Below, piece by piece: positions 48,701 to 61,531 of a stretch of 64,000 bases of DNA. Numbering within the stretch: the stretch's first letter is position 1; every line of letters starts with the position of its first letter. The translations under genes and the position numbers were made by a program. Under the pieces are notes generated by a model that saw only the letters and a list, made by a program, of their open reading frames with translations, did not search any database and was not told where the DNA came from. Source of the stretch: Cercis canadensis (lineage: Eukaryota > Streptophyta > Magnoliopsida > Fabales > Fabaceae); contig QAOA01008473.1 in NCBI GenBank assembly GCA_003255065.1, positions 1,091,700 through 1,155,699 on the forward strand, in the 5' to 3' direction.

Positions 48701-51700
48701 GGGAAACTCAGATTAAAGGTACTACCTGTACAACCAGTGCTGTTAGAGGCAATGATGGAGAATGTACTGCAGCTCCAGTAACAAATGCTGGAGCAAGCCT
48801 CTCAAATTCACTGGTTATTAGTGCATCGTCAAAGCCCGAAGAAGAAACCTATATAATCAAGATCAGAGGCAAAAAGATATGAATGACATTATTAATGCAT
48901 GGTACATAAACAACTACAAGGTACATGATCCATAAGCTTCGAGTGATCAGGTCTTGTCTCCCTGTATAAACCATGTTCTACCTCTAAGTTTACCAAACAA
49001 TAGCAGGATGAATTAATTTAGCTTCTCAATAAATTCCTTCTACATATTCACAAAGAGCCTTCAAGAAGGGCAAAAAAACCATCCCCCCCCCACACAAAAC
49101 TCTTTAAGGAGGTGTTCCCAACATGACTTCATTTAGAAATTTACCTGCACAATAAGCATGACCTCAGCAATTCCACCAAAATTTTCAGCATCAGTATCCT
49201 TCCCATTTGTCCTCCCTTCTCGAACCTTATAAGAGATACAACAACCAATTAGCTTAGAGAAAAGGTTAAATAATTCTATAGCCAAAAGCAGCACCATATA
49301 GGCAATGTTATATATTTTTTTGGCAATTTATTTTTTGTTACCAAACCCACAAAATCATACCGTCAATTGACGCCAAAATCCAGTATTCTTGAATCTGTTC
49401 CAAGCTGGTAAACTTGAATGCTGCAGAAATTCCTGAAAGATAGAAGCATATTTGCAAGCAATTGTCGAAATATTTGGGCAGTCCACTGCTTCCTCAACTG
49501 CTGTTACACCCTCCCTGCTACAATTCTTTAGTAAACAATTTACATGCTAAGTACTTTACAAACAGAGTGAACACAGATCACCTGAAGTTTCCAAGCATGA
49601 ACCCAACTGTTAATTTTCCTTCCAGAGAATATCCAACTGAAAATTCACACTTATTACGATATCCATTTACAAGTGGTGATTCAATAATACCCTCTAGTTT
49701 GCATGGAAGGCCACCTGGTTTGAGAAAAGGCAAAAGACAACCATAAGCCACTAAAAACTTAAAATGTACTGTAAAAATACAATAAAATAAGAAAAAGTAA
49801 ACACGGGTGGTTCACTAAATGATGAAGAAAACAACTGCATGAGATGTTTTCAAAGCAACCCCTGTGTTCAGTCTTGAACTCCAAAACAACAAAATTGTAC
49901 TTAGGGAGTTGAGGAAAATTTCAAAGATATATATACTACCTATGTCCCTAGATTTGAGAATCCACTCAGGAAGAGAAACACCATTTGGACAAGCTTTACG
50001 AGCATTTCTAGTCTGCCAGAAAAAAAAAATGCTGAAATTAATTCTTTATAAAAGTAAGAAATAAGTAAGTAAAATAGACAAAACTACAATAATAAAACAC
50101 ATAATAGAAACAATCATTACTAACAAGTCTTTTGAGAATCTGCATGAGAGAGCTTTTTTTGTGCTCCAACTGATCAGCGTAGGCCATATGAGCTAGAGGA
50201 GTCACTACATCACGTACACTTTTGGTCTTTGACACGGAACCGTCATTTGTGTCACCATCCACAGTCCCATTTGAAGGATCATGGATGCCTGTATTCTCCT
50301 CAGCTTCTTGAGGAAGGGCGACAGTTGAGTTATTTTTCTTTTCAAATGATCGAGGAATGACATCTGCAACCTTTAAAGTTTTGTTGCCAATAGATTTTCC
50401 TTCCAGCTCCTATTAAATTTATAATTTAAATTAACAATTTCATTGATATCAATAAAGCACCGAGTAAATGAATCATAAATACCTTTGATGAATTTTTCAG
50501 TTGTTCTTCTTCTTCAAAACTGACAAAACCTACCACCATACCTTTCTTTTTCTTTGCAGATTTAAAAAGTATTCCCTGAAAAGAAGAAGGACATAAAAAG
50601 AACCAAATGCTTCATTATACACACTGCATGATGTTCACTCTCATCTATCCTGTACCGAAGTATAAAATCCAACAACAACAATCAAAGAATTCCAAAACAA
50701 AGTATCAACTGGGACACTAAGATAAATTAACAATGTTATAGCCAAAAAAGATGTTCAATTAAGTAACTACTTGTGCTAAAAATTCTTAAAAATCAGCCCA
50801 AGAAGAAAAGTGCATCCAGCTGCACCTCTGGAACAAGTGAACAACAGCACGAAACCTTAATCACAAACACATTTTCTTTCTTTCTTTCCTTCGTTTTGAT
50901 ATTTTCGATATAAAAAATTCCTTATGGAAGAAGACGTTGCTATTCGATATTAGAGAAGCTGTTTTAATTGGTAACTACACATCTTCATTAAGACTAGCTA
51001 AATTTAGCAGGGACACCTTTACTTTACCAAAGAAGTATAGAAGCATATTTAAAAATGCAGCTCAAATCTTGTCTCAAATTATCTCAAGAGAAACTTCTTT
51101 AAAAAGTTTTTTTTTTTTTTTTTTAAAAAAAAAGAACAAACCAGAAAAGAAATTTCAGAAATGTAAGTGAAATTCAAAATCCGCTTGCCTCCTCATTGAG
51201 AAAATTCCTCAAATTGTCCGAACTCCACTTCCTGGGTAAATGCACCAAGCATTTGCTAAGCGCGTGATAGGAACCATCGTTATCATCAGCATCATCATCA
51301 ACCACAGCCTCAGTCATCATAACACCCTCCGAAACACTACATTTCTCGCCCGTTTCCAATTTCATTGCCTTCTTGGCCCTCTCAGACGTCGGGTCCCACG
51401 TGTTATCGGGGCGAGGGCGAAGCTCCTCTTCACCGTGCGCGTACCGGCAGGTACTGCCATGGCTACAGGAGCCGTCGTGGCGCCTGAAGTAAGAACAGAG
51501 GCTGGTTTTCCATAATGGATGGAGGGAAGGGCTTGCTTCCACCTCCGAGTCTGGGTTCTGTGATGGTGACGGCGACGGTGAGTCTTCCCTCTTCCGCTTC
51601 TCAACTGTAGCTGAAACTGAAACCGCATCGTTGGTTGGTTCAGGAGTTGAAGTTTCTAGATGGATTTGAATGTCTTGTGGAACCGTTTGAGGGGACTGAA

Positions 51701-51788
51701 TGGTCGAATCGTGACCATTGATTTGGTCGGAAGGGTCTAAGGTTTTAGAGCAAGAAAGTTCAGCATTGATATTAAGAGGTTCCGCCAT
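45764..51788 (-). CDS. CCCH zinc finger plus tRNA (uracil-5)-methyltransferase, TRM2/TrmA-like
   Basis: Fourteen exons (51788-51189, 50575-50483, 50409-50125, 50012-49940, 49714-49582, 49514-49361, 49225-49145, 48848-48726, 48110-47937, 47848-47714, 47443-47348, 47143-46865, 46131-46088, 46007-45764) give 837 residues, like the plant family of which Arabidopsis C3H24 is a member. Residues 98-118 form a CCCH finger (C-x9-C-x5-C-x3-H: CSYFRRHDGSC, STCRYAH). An RNA-binding-like stretch follows, then the TrmA-type methyltransferase: SAM loop FDICCGTGTIG (about 598-608), VDPPRAGLHPT (732-742) and the YISCNPES loop, with Cys761 as the likely catalytic nucleophile. It is expected to make m5U54 (rT) in tRNA. 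Intron 1 begins GC after AATGAGGAG (51189). The V757 codon is split GT|T by the last intron. One intron holds a complete SINE (46330-46428). Confidence 0.92.
46321..46437 (-). mobile_element. Complete short tRNA-derived SINE with 9-bp target duplication
   Basis: AGGCTCACT at 46321-46329 and 46429-46437 flank a ~99-bp insert. Read on the minus strand, the insert begins ATGAGCCATTAAGTGCGG, has an A-box-like TAGTGGTGAGAGG, a B-box-like GGTCATGGGTTTGAGCC about 30 bases on, and ends in ACCAAGG plus a run of A. Promoter boxes, A-tail and exact duplication together define a tRNA-derived SINE. It lies in intron 12 of the TRM2-like gene, in the same direction as that gene. Confidence 0.8.
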
Positions 51789-52878
51789 TGGATTTTGAGA
51801 GATAGCTCAACCGCCTTTTGCTTTCTTACTTCAGAGAAGTTGAGACCTGGAACTGCGATAGCGCCCTGAGTCCCAACTTTCTCCTTTTCCCGGTTTCCAC
51901 CGTTTTTTTTTTTTTTTTTTTTTTTTTTTNNTTTTTTTTTTTTTTTTTTTTTCCAGCAACTATCCACGTGCCACGTTACATTACTAATCCCGTAAAAATA
52001 AGCTAGTTGGATGAAATTATTTTAAATTCCATTCATTAATAATATGAGAAAATGTCAAAAATTGAAGAGTAATTACAAATTTATTATTATGTGTTGGATG
52101 AACTTACAAAAGCAATTTATCAAGTTCATCCATATTATTTTCAATTTAGTTTTCTAAACTCATGCATATTCTACAAAACTATGTAAAAAAATAACTTGTA
52201 AACATCATTTGAACTCATTGTAAATTTAAAACACACATATGAAATACTTATTCCAAATTTCCAATTGATGATTCTAGATGTCTAATCCAAAACCAAAAGA
52301 TAAGGCTACTGTAGTAGAAAACGTTAAAGTCATTCAAATACGTTGTCTAATATTTGTTACTCATAAGATTTTATTTAAAATGTTAATTTTATGAAAGATT
52401 ATCCGTCCATTTGCACAGCAGTTAAGTTGGGGACGATGATCTTGTTCTAAGGTTGATAACATTATTGATATTAGGGGTTTGGCATATGTTTACGAACTTT
52501 GGACTTCGGAGAATTTTAGACAATTCATGCTCCCAAAAAAACCTATTACTTGAGATAAAGATAAAGAAAGGAATTGATTTTAGTTTTCTTTTACTGATTA
52601 GATATTGAAGAAAAACACAGAATAAAAGAGTATCAGTGTCATAAATAAGAAGTGTAAACTGCACCTAGCATTCATCCTTGGGAAGGCATCAACGTCAACT
52701 TGAAAAAAGAGGATGTATGCACATTTATCATTTTGATATAACTCAAGGGAAGCGGGTGTACTTTGTTTTTGGCTATTATACAGCTTGCCATTCTCTCTGC
52801 CCAAAAGAGAAAACAGAACATACAAAATTTGCAACCACTTTGTTTTTGAGAACTTAGATTATAGTTGGTTGCAGATCT
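51789..52878. other. Spacer between TRM2-like and LUL genes
   Basis: TRM2-like 5' UTR, then a ~50-base poly-T run with NN at 51930-51931, then AT-rich non-coding sequence and the 3' UTR of the minus-strand RING gene. No gene was seen. Confidence 0.6.
51903..51951. repeat. Poly-T tract with NN
   Basis: About 48 T with two N in the middle; the length is uncertain. It sits about 115 bases upstream of the TRM2-like start codon, on the promoter side. Confidence 0.8.
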
Positions 52879-55435
52879 TCATGGATCACCAGGTCCATTA
52901 CTCACTTTGATTTCCATGAGTCGCTCAACTGGGTGTCGACATATGGGGCAGCTGTCTGTATGGGACCTCAAAAGATTCGCACAGCCACTGCACATGCACT
53001 GCATCCATTTATCAAAGGAGAAAATTAGCCAAAATAGAACAAAGAGAATCACCTGCACATTTAACATGTTAAAACTATCACAAGGTTGATCCTGCACTGC
53101 AGAGGGGGTTAGAATGAACCATGCGGAAACACTACATAAAACAAAGCATCCTTGTAATTAGTTAAAACGTTTGACCTGCTTTTTCTTTTGCTAAATAAAC
53201 CATATGAATTTTAACGATCAAAATGTCATAAAATGATTATGGAGTAAATCAAAGTGGAGTTTATCTAGACGACTTCACAATAGCTTACCTAGTAGGTACA
53301 TATTCAAACACAAAGTGTAATCCTTGAACTAGGGAAGTCCAGTAAATTTCTAGAAGTGATTCCTAAAAGAATTTCAATGTAGTGCACACCACTGTTGTCT
53401 GTGAAATTAGTTGGTAGAATTACTATTAACCAAGCTAAAACTACAGACCAAGAAGGGATGATAAAAGGTGAATTCACAAATATAAGGTACCATGTGTCGG
53501 CAAGGGAGGACAGTTATGTCGCGTGGTTCTGACAAGCAAATAACACATTCTCTTCCAGAATCATTGCTATCAAGATCACCATCACCAGTATTCCCAATTC
53601 CATATATCTCCTGCAGCTCATATCTCTGACCTTTCACCCAGAGAATCTGCTTCATTACCTGGACCTCATACTCGCCTTTCTCTCTCTTCTCGAAACTTGC
53701 CAGAGTGACTTGACAATTATGTGATGGGTTTCCATCAGTTTCAGCCTTCAACACGAGAGGATAAACTTCCACGTCACCTTCTTTTTTTAGTTCTGTATCC
53801 TCTAGCATTGAGAAGTCAATACCAGTTCCAGAAGGTTGTTTAAACTTCTGACTGAGACCCTGTTGAAACGGCATTGAGACTTGTTTTAGCATGATTTCCT
53901 TTACTGCTATCAGCTTACCGTCTATAGTTTCCTTGGCAAAAAACATAACCGTAATGCTGTTGCAGAAAAAGACGACTATAATCATCAAAAATATCTTACT
54001 GAAATGTATCTCCAACAGAGCGGAGCAGAAATGCTTTATACAAGAAATAACAAATGCATATATTAAACTTACTTAATAAACATTGTTTTTTCAAACTACA
54101 AGACAAGCAGAAATGCAAGGATAATGAAAGCCAATATGTAAGGGTATGAAAAGCAGCCCACTCGTCAAGGCAAAAATAAAGGAATGTTTCGGATCAAGTT
54201 TACAAATGTTCAATGACAGGCGATTATCCTAAACAATGAGTGGGGCAGTCATGAAATGGATCAACAGCACTTCATCCTCTCAGCCAAATGCAAAACTCAT
54301 TCACCAATCAAGTTCCACTGCGTTATATGTTAGCTTTAAAGGTGTGGGATAAACCAAAGGAGGGACACAAGTTCTAGAAAGATTGTTATTAGACTTTAAC
54401 AGATTTCTATCAACAACAACAAAATCCATAGTTTCCCCTTCAAGGATTTTAAAACCATTTGTGGCTAGTCATAATGTCATATACTTGGTAACAAGTAAAC
54501 AAATCGGGGGAGGTACTTCTGAAAAGTAGCGAAAACGAGCTAACACCTAGAAAAAACCAAACAGAGATGAGTTCCTTTTCGTAACTTTTAGTTAGGAAGT
54601 CAGGTTCAAGCATGCATCTGTTTCAACTGTCCACCATCTTCCTTCAAGACTTAGATGCCAACGTGAGCTAAGTCTGCTTACATTACATAGCTACAAAAGA
54701 CTTTTCATTGGTGATGTATGAAGTACCTATGCTAGGGCATCAAATAATTAACAACCATTGGCTGTGTTATACAAACCGATATGGTAAGAAAGAGGGGAAT
54801 CTAGATGAGATGAAGATATGAAATGATCCAAGATAGGGGGGCATAGAACTGAGGATAATTATTCTGTTATCTGAATTAAACTCTCCCAAGTCCCAACCCC
54901 AAAATGAATTTTCTTGAGTTTAGATAAAAACAGCTAACAACCTAGAAAACTCTTGCATTCCGCTTTTGCTTTTGGTAAAATTATATTCCGTAAATATAAT
55001 CTAGAGTAATCACTATATAAGAGCATACCTTCCGGGTGCAGTAGCGTCAAAGGTGAAAGCTACAAGGAAATTCCCGGGGTTATCTTCATCGGGTTCAATT
55101 CGCAGCGTCTCCTTCTTGATGTTCACATCGTTCCGGATTGTTACCGCTTTCTGATGCTCTACATAGGACGCGGACGGAGAGGAATCGGGTCCATCAATGA
55201 AATTGGCAGTAACGGGTGGTGGATTGACTCCAGCACCGGAAGAAGGCTGTGAATTTGGACCCAGCACGATCGATGATCGTCGGGGGAGTCGAATTGCAGT
55301 GTTGGGGTTATGAGAAGGATGGGGTGCGGCAGCGGCATAAACATAAACGAAGCCGTTTGCATTTGCAGTAATTTCCGGTTGGGGATAGCTCCGCTGCCTA
55401 CGGCGGCCCCCTCTACTGCTTCCAATATTCCCCAT
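52879..55435 (-). CDS. LOG2-like (LUL) RING E3 ubiquitin ligase
   Basis: Three exons (55435-55029, 53956-53491, 52998-52879) give 330 residues. The start MGNIGSS has Gly2, so N-myristoylation and membrane attachment are likely, as known for LOG2. The middle ([40 protein letters not shown] and on to [15 protein letters not shown]) is the domain associated with this plant family and with animal Mahogunin (MGRN1). The C-terminal RING has [29 protein letters not shown] and CPICRHPVE, a C3HC4 type split by the last intron at CRHM|CMCSG. It acts as a ubiquitin ligase; in Arabidopsis, family members regulate amino acid export and ABA responses. All junctions are GT-AG, and the length is close to family norm. 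Confidence 0.92.
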
Positions 55436-57722
55436 CTTCTTCTCCCTCCTCTACTATCCCCCAGATTCTTACAGAGCCTTGAGCTTTGCTGCCTTTGCGG
55501 GCAAAGGGAAAGTAATGAGAGTGGAGCTAAATACTGTTGTTGTCGACTGCTTTGCTACAGTGGCATAACTAGAAACACAAGAGGGACAATTTTAGAAAGA
55601 TTTCTCTAGTAAGCAAAAGTCAACAAAGGAATGTGTTCTAAACTTGTAATCAGGGTTAATAAAATTAAAATATGAGTAGAATACAAATGATAATGCTTAC
55701 CCACCCACGCATTACCCATTGAGTCTGAGACAGACACAGCGCTACCAGGCACCAGCATCCAGCAACAACCGCCACAAGTGATCAGTGATCACCCACCAAC
55801 CAGAAACATCAAACATGGCTCCAGCAAAATGTTATTGTTTTCATTCGCCTCTCTCTTATCTTCCTTCGCCTCTCTATTACCACTGTGCCAGTTTAGCCCA
55901 ATAATGTTTTAAGGCCCACGAACCGGTTGGAAACGTCGTCTGGGCTTCATTTTTCGTGCTGTATTTAAATGGCCCACTCCTCCTTTGAGGGCTTCATTTT
56001 AAAACAAGAGCCAATAGGCCCATGTATTACATGAATTAACATTATAAATTTAATTAATTTTTGAATTTTAAGCAATCATTAAAAAATTAATTTGAATTCA
56101 AATAACTTAAATTTTTTTTTTTAAGTTTCCAACTAGTTCATCTTTAAAAAATAAATCTGACTTGAAAAATATTTATTGTGCTTTTTTTTATTGGAAATGA
56201 ATGAATGACTATTTCATTAAGCGTTAAGAAAAATATGGAAAAACAATTGATAAACTCGTTTCTTAAGTTATTTATTTCCAATAATAAAATTGACTAAAGA
56301 CAACTATTTTTGTTAAATAACACAATTGAATGCAATGCATCTGATTTCGTTTGGTATCATCATAGTGATATAACTAGATGTTAAAGTATACTCAACTTTT
56401 AATATATAAAATGGATTTTTAATATCTTGTTTTTTTGAAAAAAAAAATCAATTTGCCTGGTATTTCACCTTTTTTAGATGCAATATATGCACTAAAATAT
56501 TTCAACCTAATTATTTTATTTATTTTTAATTCGTACCAATTTATCCCAACCCCTATATATTGACCACTCTCCTTGCTATTGCTATATTCAGATCAGACCA
56601 CCACACCTCCACCTTAATTTTCTTTGCTAAAAAGGAGAAAGTTATTCTTCCTCTTTCTGGGAGCTTTTCACAGGTAAACATCTCTTTCTATGTACTCGTT
56701 TTTTATTTTACAGAAGCCATAGTAGATTTTGAATGTTTTACAGCAAATATATGGGTGTTTGCTACCATTGTTTTTTGTCTCTCTATATTGATTATAGATC
56801 AAATCGTCTGCTTCAAAAACTAAGTTGTTTTTCTCTATTCATTTCACACGCATAATATTAATGTGGACTACGTCCTTCACACTGAGATAGAATTTGAAAA
56901 TGCATGCCAAGGGGTGAAAAAGAGGTGTATAGGCGCAGCTCCAAGTCTGTAACGCTAATAACATGTGTTGGGAGAAAAATGGTTTTTGAGATTTGAAGGA
57001 AAGGCACCGCTCTTCCAAATTAACATGCTTCTTTTACAAAAAAAAATATGGACATATTTGGCAGGGAATAATCCATTTATTACAAAATATTCTACCAAAT
57101 CACAGATCCCAAAAATTGCGGAGGGTGTGATATTATTGATCCAAGAGTCAAAATGCTAAAATGAGCAATTCATGACGTGGGACATATGCTTTTAGTGAGT
57201 TACACTGGTGGGAAAAATCGTAGGAACTAGGAAATAGCAATTCTCATTTTGGCTGTTCACTCATAATTGATTTATATATATATATACATTCATTTAAAAG
57301 AATAAAATTTTATTTTTATGTTACATAAAATATATATGCACCATATTTTATAGTATAGTTTATCTATCCTAAGAACGTGATATGCATGGTTTCTTTATTT
57401 TTGGCGGAAAGTCCTACATATATATATATATGCCATTGACAATTATAGTATCATCAGTACCCAGCAAGAATATTGACTACCTAAAATACTTAATTTGGTG
57501 ATAATAGAGAGTATTATGAAAAATATATAATAGTGAGGAAATTAAAATTCGAATGATTTACATAAATCTACATTTTGGCAAGTAATAGTGTATATATATA
57601 TATATGTGTGTGTTTTATATATAAATATCAAGCTTGCACGGTGCTTTTTCAGTTTTTGCTAGTTTTGATTGTATATATTCAAATTTGACCCTTTTTCTTT
57701 AATTGATCATTGAACAAGGGAA
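55436..57722. other. Divergent intergenic region
   Basis: LUL leader and promoter on the left, F-box gene promoter on the right. The middle is strongly AT-rich with TA/TG runs near 57420 and 57590. Frames at 56560-57159 have no recognisable content. Confidence 0.55.
55895..56022. promoter_or_regulatory. Cluster of five TGGGCY (site II-like) elements
   Basis: AGCCCA 55895-55900, GGCCCA 55913-55918, TGGGCT 55941-55946, GGCCCA 55971-55976 and GGCCCA 56017-56022 lie within 128 bases, 460-590 bases upstream of the LUL start codon. They are probably promoter elements; the gene they serve is inferred from position. Confidence 0.45.
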
Positions 57723-59370
57723 ATGGAGAAGGACATGATTAGTGAGTTGCCAAATGAAATTCTTGCGAATATAGTTTCTAGGTTAACCATCAAAGAAGCA
57801 GCAGGCACTAGCGTCCTCTCTCATAAATGGCAAAATATATGGACTCGCTTCTTTGGGATCTTAGACTTGGATCATTCCTTGAAAATGTTTAACTTGAGTG
57901 AAGAGTTTGTTGGACCTTTGAAGAAAAGCAAGCTTTTTGTTTCAGAATGGCAGAGTTTTATGGGTTGGGTGGAACAAGTACTGAAATCACTAACAAGTTC
58001 AACATTGCAAGGACTAAGAATTTGCATTGACTTGGGTAATCCAAGCAAAATTGCTCATTTGCTCAAGTTTGCTCTAGAAAAGAATGTTGAAACCCTTGAC
58101 TTGGACTTTACTTATACCTATACAGATACATTCTTGGAAATAAGTGAACTGAACCGCAATGTTGTATTACCATGTATGTTAGTTCCACCATCAAGTTCTA
58201 ATTCCCTGGCCCTGCGTGTGCTGCGCTTGGCTTCTGTAGACGTAACTGGGCAGATACTTGAACACTTCCTATCTTGCTGTCCATCTCTTGAAACCTTGTA
58301 TGTTAGAGATTCGAAATGCCTAAACCACCTTAAAGTTTCTGGTCCATTGCTAAGGTTGAAACATTTGCACTTGTTGGGATGCAGCTTTCTAATTCTTGAA
58401 ATTTCTGCTGAAAATCTCATGACATTCTCGTACAGTGGATATAAGGGAAAGTTTTCCTTTAAAAGCATGCCAAGCCTTGTGGAAGCATCCTTTGGGGGCC
58501 GCTATGCAAGATGCATAGAAATGAACATGAGGCATGCTAATATTTTCAAGTTACTGTCTCAAGTGAATGTTCTTAAGTTGGAATTGTGCCTGGGAGAATG
58601 GGTTAGTAAGCCAAACTATAGTTTCTTTTGCTTTATATGCCAATTTCTTTTAGCTAACATCTTTCACATCATGTGCTACTCTCAGAAAATGCATCAAGAC
58701 CTGCCTCAGGTAAGTAATGTGAAGCATTTGGAGCTGTATATTCCTCACAAAGGTGGAATGGATTTCAGCCGTCATGTTTCTTTTTTAAGTGCGTTTCCTT
58801 CAATGCGTGTGCTTAAAGTGAAGGTAAATAATTTCTTTATCTCCAATTTCCCAGATCATGGTTACAAGCTTAATCGTGATAAAGCAGTGATTGTTTGATT
58901 ATCTGATATCCAACAATAAAGCTGTATAAATCATTCCAAATTGACCTTATTTTATTCTTTTTGGATATTGTTGATTCAGTTAATTAGGAAGTCAAGACTC
59001 GAAGAGTGTTTGTATTCTCATTATCTATGTTATCTATCTGATTTTGCAGTTCAAAAGCGCTGACTACAAACGCGAAGATCGGCCCCTGAAGGAGTTGGAA
59101 GCCGAAGTGAAACATGAGTACCAAAACCTGAAGGAGTTGCAAGTGTGTGGATACAGAAGACACCCCTGTCAAATTGAGTTTATTACTCATATACTGAAGA
59201 ATGCTGCTAATCTTAAGAGGATGGCTATTGATCCTGTTTCACAAAATTATATGGAAAGTTCAGCAGAGGTCAAGACCAAGCTTAGAGAAATCCGTCGTGA
59301 TTGTACTAACTGGTTCGCTCATGGTCTGAAACCTTATCTACCTCATTCAGTTGAAATGCTTGTCCTATAA
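57723..59370 (+). CDS. F-box/LRR/FBD-like protein
   Basis: Three exons (57723-58601, 58686-58823, 59050-59370) give 445 residues. The F-box is N-terminal (ISELPNEILANIVSRLTIKE, LSHKWQNIWTRF), followed by a run of LRR-like units (LRVLRLASVDVTG, CCPSLETLYVRDS, LKHLHLLGCSFLILEISAEN). The C terminus (YQNLKELQVCGYRRH, FITHILKNAANLKRM, then IDP) matches the FBD-type ending in which this class finishes. As an SCF substrate receptor it would bind SKP1 through the F-box and recruit a target through the repeats; the target is unknown. The 84-base stretch 58602-58685 has GT...AG ends, is a multiple of three and is open in frame, but its content (FFCFICQFLLANIF) does not fit an LRR, so I call it an intron. 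Retention would add 28 residues. The stop is at 59368-59370. Confidence 0.85.
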
Positions 59371-61531
59371 TCATTGTTAACCAGTGTCCATTCTCAACTT
59401 TCTCATGCCAATAGGGGCTTTCTATTGCCTTTTATTAGTTCCAACTTTGAAACATGTTATCTTAGTACTAAGAGTTATATTGCTAGATGCTTTACCAGTT
59501 ATGTTATTCTGTCATAATGTTAGTATTAAGAAACAACTAATGATATATATTACAAATTTTAAGGCACAACATCTACAGCTAGACCCTGATTCTGCCACCA
59601 CTGATTTGTGGAATGCTGTGCCATAAAATTTGAAAGAAAAGCTCAAAATTTTATAGAAAATTTCAGTTGTGAAACTCATGAAATTATGTTATCCGTCTCC
59701 TAACTTGAACTGCAATCTTTTCTGTGTTCGTTTGGGCTCAATTCGTAATGAATTGAATGGGTGAAGGTAAAGTAGCCCAAAAGGAAAAAAGAAACAGAGG
59801 AAAAGCACGGGAGCACAAGCCACAAGTGGCGCTATCGCCCCACCAGGCAAAGAGGATCTTATTCCCAAGTATAAATTCTCTTCACGGTAGGCGTGAACGA
59901 ACTTGATGTCACTACCATTTCAATATTTTCTAGGCATTAGTTTTATCTAACTAAGGATCTACTGCAAAGTTGTAGCATTCCATTGCTAATAGGGTTAAAC
60001 ATGTATAAGAAATAGTTTTATATAAAATTATAAATCATAATATAAAGCAACTACCAATATTGCTTTGATGTTTGTTCAGTTTTTCTTTTTTTTCAGTCGG
60101 ATTCTTTGGCATTTCAACAAAATTGATAGACCATTCAGTTTATATCATTCTCAAGCAGAGAATATATGCACGAGTCATTTTCACAGCAAAGGGATTCCAT
60201 ATCACTTACTTCAAACAGTAACCAAAGTATTCATTTCACTAGTGCATGATTGTCCAATACCAGAATCGCTAGCTGGAGCTTTCCGTCATTTCTAATTTAC
60301 TGCTATAGACAAAATGGGCCATCTTTCAGTTGATTCATACGTATATTTTTAGTGGTAGAGAAAAGAGCTTTAGCCTTCTATTTATCTACTTATCAATAAT
60401 ATTTTGCTAAGGGTTCGTCTCAAAAGGAAACTGTGATCAATACAAATACCTAAACAAGATAATGGTACTGACTAAGATATTGGATGACACTTCAGGACCT
60501 CGCACCAAACTTGGTGATAAGGCAATTATGAATAATATCGACGGAGAGATAACACATGCTAAAGATCCTGAAAGCTGAAACATCTCACATCTAATGGGCT
60601 ACAAAAACGCAGTAGAAAAAGGAATCTGGCCGGGGTGATTAAGAGTGTTTCCGGTTAATTCACAATTAATGAACTCTAATCTCATATAAGATCAAAATGT
60701 TTAAGTTTATACAATACATAAATAGAAAGAAGAAAAACAAGATCACAATATTAAATAAACACATATCTTAATCTGGGAAAGTGACCTCAATTAAGTTGAT
60801 ATTGATAACCTTGCTTTTAACCTATGCCTGCAACACCCGATAACATTTAAATTTTGAGCTAAGTATGAAGGTTGACTTCGTAGCCATAAAACATTTTTGA
60901 GCTCATTTGAGAAGTAACTTTTATCTATTCCACTTCACTATGTGCATTTGACACTGTTTTCGACGACCCTATGATTAGAACTCAAAAACCAATGAGGAGT
61001 TCAGATAGAAAAAAAAACCAACGAGGAGTTGCACTTGAAACAAATTAAACAAAATGATAACGGGAACATCAACTTAGAGCACAATACCTCCATTTATGGG
61101 GCTACCAGAAGGATTTTATGCCCAATGAATCTCTCAAGGCTTGAGGCAGTGGACTTAAAATTTGATGAAGATACGGTACAGTACAGGAGCAGCGAACAAT
61201 GGGCATCAAATCATTAAACAATAAAACTCCTTGATTTATTGGTTTACATAGTTGGATATGACAGAGAGAAAGAAAAAGATGACAACACATATCTGTGTAA
61301 GCCTACTCAGTAATCTCAAAAGCAAATAAAAATGATGGATCATGAAAGTGAGAAAGACAGCCAAATAAGCCAGGTTAAAAGAAAGAAACCAAATTTTCAG
61401 CTAGAGAAAGCTATCGCAGCAACAACTAACTCAGTAAATGAGGTGAATGCACACGGAAGCACCCTCCAGACTTCAAGGGTAAGTCAGATTGTAGACACGA
61501 GCATCTTTTGTTGAGTCAATCTAAAAGCATC
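59371..61531. other. Intergenic spacer
   Basis: 3' UTRs of the two flanking F-box genes, with AT-rich sequence between. Small frames at 59384-59626, 60065-60295 and 61332-61514 lack domains or splice context. No gene was seen. Confidence 0.55.
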
